Shown here: one piece after another, positions 21,288 through 21,292 of the stretch
How positions within the stretch are numbered: position 1 is the stretch's first letter
Layout of the letters: every line of letters starts with the position of its first letter
NCBI GenBank assembly: GCA_046538375.1
Contig: JBKHJA010000042.1
Coordinates: 1-21,292 of the forward strand
Direction of reading: 5' to 3'
DNA from: JBKHJA01 sp046538375
Lineage (GTDB): Bacteria; Acidobacteriota; Aminicenantia; Aminicenantales; Aminicenantaceae
Length of the DNA: 21,292 nt
Translations under genes and position numbers: made by a program
The notes under the pieces: generated by a model
Database searches by the model: none
What the model was told of the DNA's origin: nothing
The model's input: only the letters and a program-made list of their open reading frames with translations

Positions 21288-21292
21288 ATTTG

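Noticed and set aside
1..21292. CRISPR arrays, insertion sequences, prophage or integrase genes
   Set aside because: No regularly spaced repeats, transposase or integrase motifs were found; tRNA genes at 20416-20653 have no visible attachment-site duplication inside the window.

Overview
This is a chromosomal window from a bacterium of moderate GC content. Promoters of the TTGACA/TATAAT kind, Shine-Dalgarno starts, a Tat translocase, an endonuclease-type MutL and a V/A-type rotary ATPase with sodium-binding signatures suggest an anaerobic or fermentative lineage that uses a Na+-coupled V-type enzyme. A candidate phylum such as Aminicenantes would fit, but the assignment is a low-confidence guess because no rRNA or phylogenetic marker was searched.

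Layout. (1) 1-1047: an unrecognised 273-residue protein built from four beta-alpha-beta-alpha repeats, so probably a (beta/alpha)8 barrel. (2) 1048-1247: an intergenic leader with a possible promoter and a strong hairpin. (3) 1248-9318: a complete nine-gene V/A-ATPase operon in the order G/H-I-K-E-C-F-A-B-D, matching the backbone of the Enterococcus hirae ntp operon. Most genes overlap or nearly touch. (4) 9394-11437, minus strand: a tight operon tatA-tatC-(P-loop nucleotide kinase-like)-(dCMP deaminase-like), with a good promoter at 11468-11496. (5) 11438-11746: a divergent control region with two promoters, an imperfect 30-bp direct repeat and a palindrome. (6) 11747-13321: a secreted or membrane-anchored S41 (CtpA-type) protease. 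(7) 13410-15321: rpiB followed by a divergent SHMT-like PLP enzyme. (8) 15391-18403: purD-purE-mtaB. (9) 18610-20310: mutL. (10) 20416-20653: tRNA-Pro(UGG) and tRNA-Arg(UCU). (11) 20654-21292: an AT-rich gene-free stretch ending in a structured leader that resembles part of a GEMM-I (c-di-GMP-I class) riboswitch and runs into a strong intrinsic terminator. The controlled gene must lie beyond the right edge.

Functionally the window is mostly housekeeping: ion-motive energy coupling, protein export, one-carbon/purine/pentose metabolism, tRNA modification and mismatch repair. The serine-glycine one-carbon enzyme, purD and purE sit close together, which fits shared one-carbon and purine supply. 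The least explained parts are the four-repeat barrel protein, the adjacent kinase/deaminase pair, the repeats between tatA and the protease, and the riboswitch-like leader at the right end.
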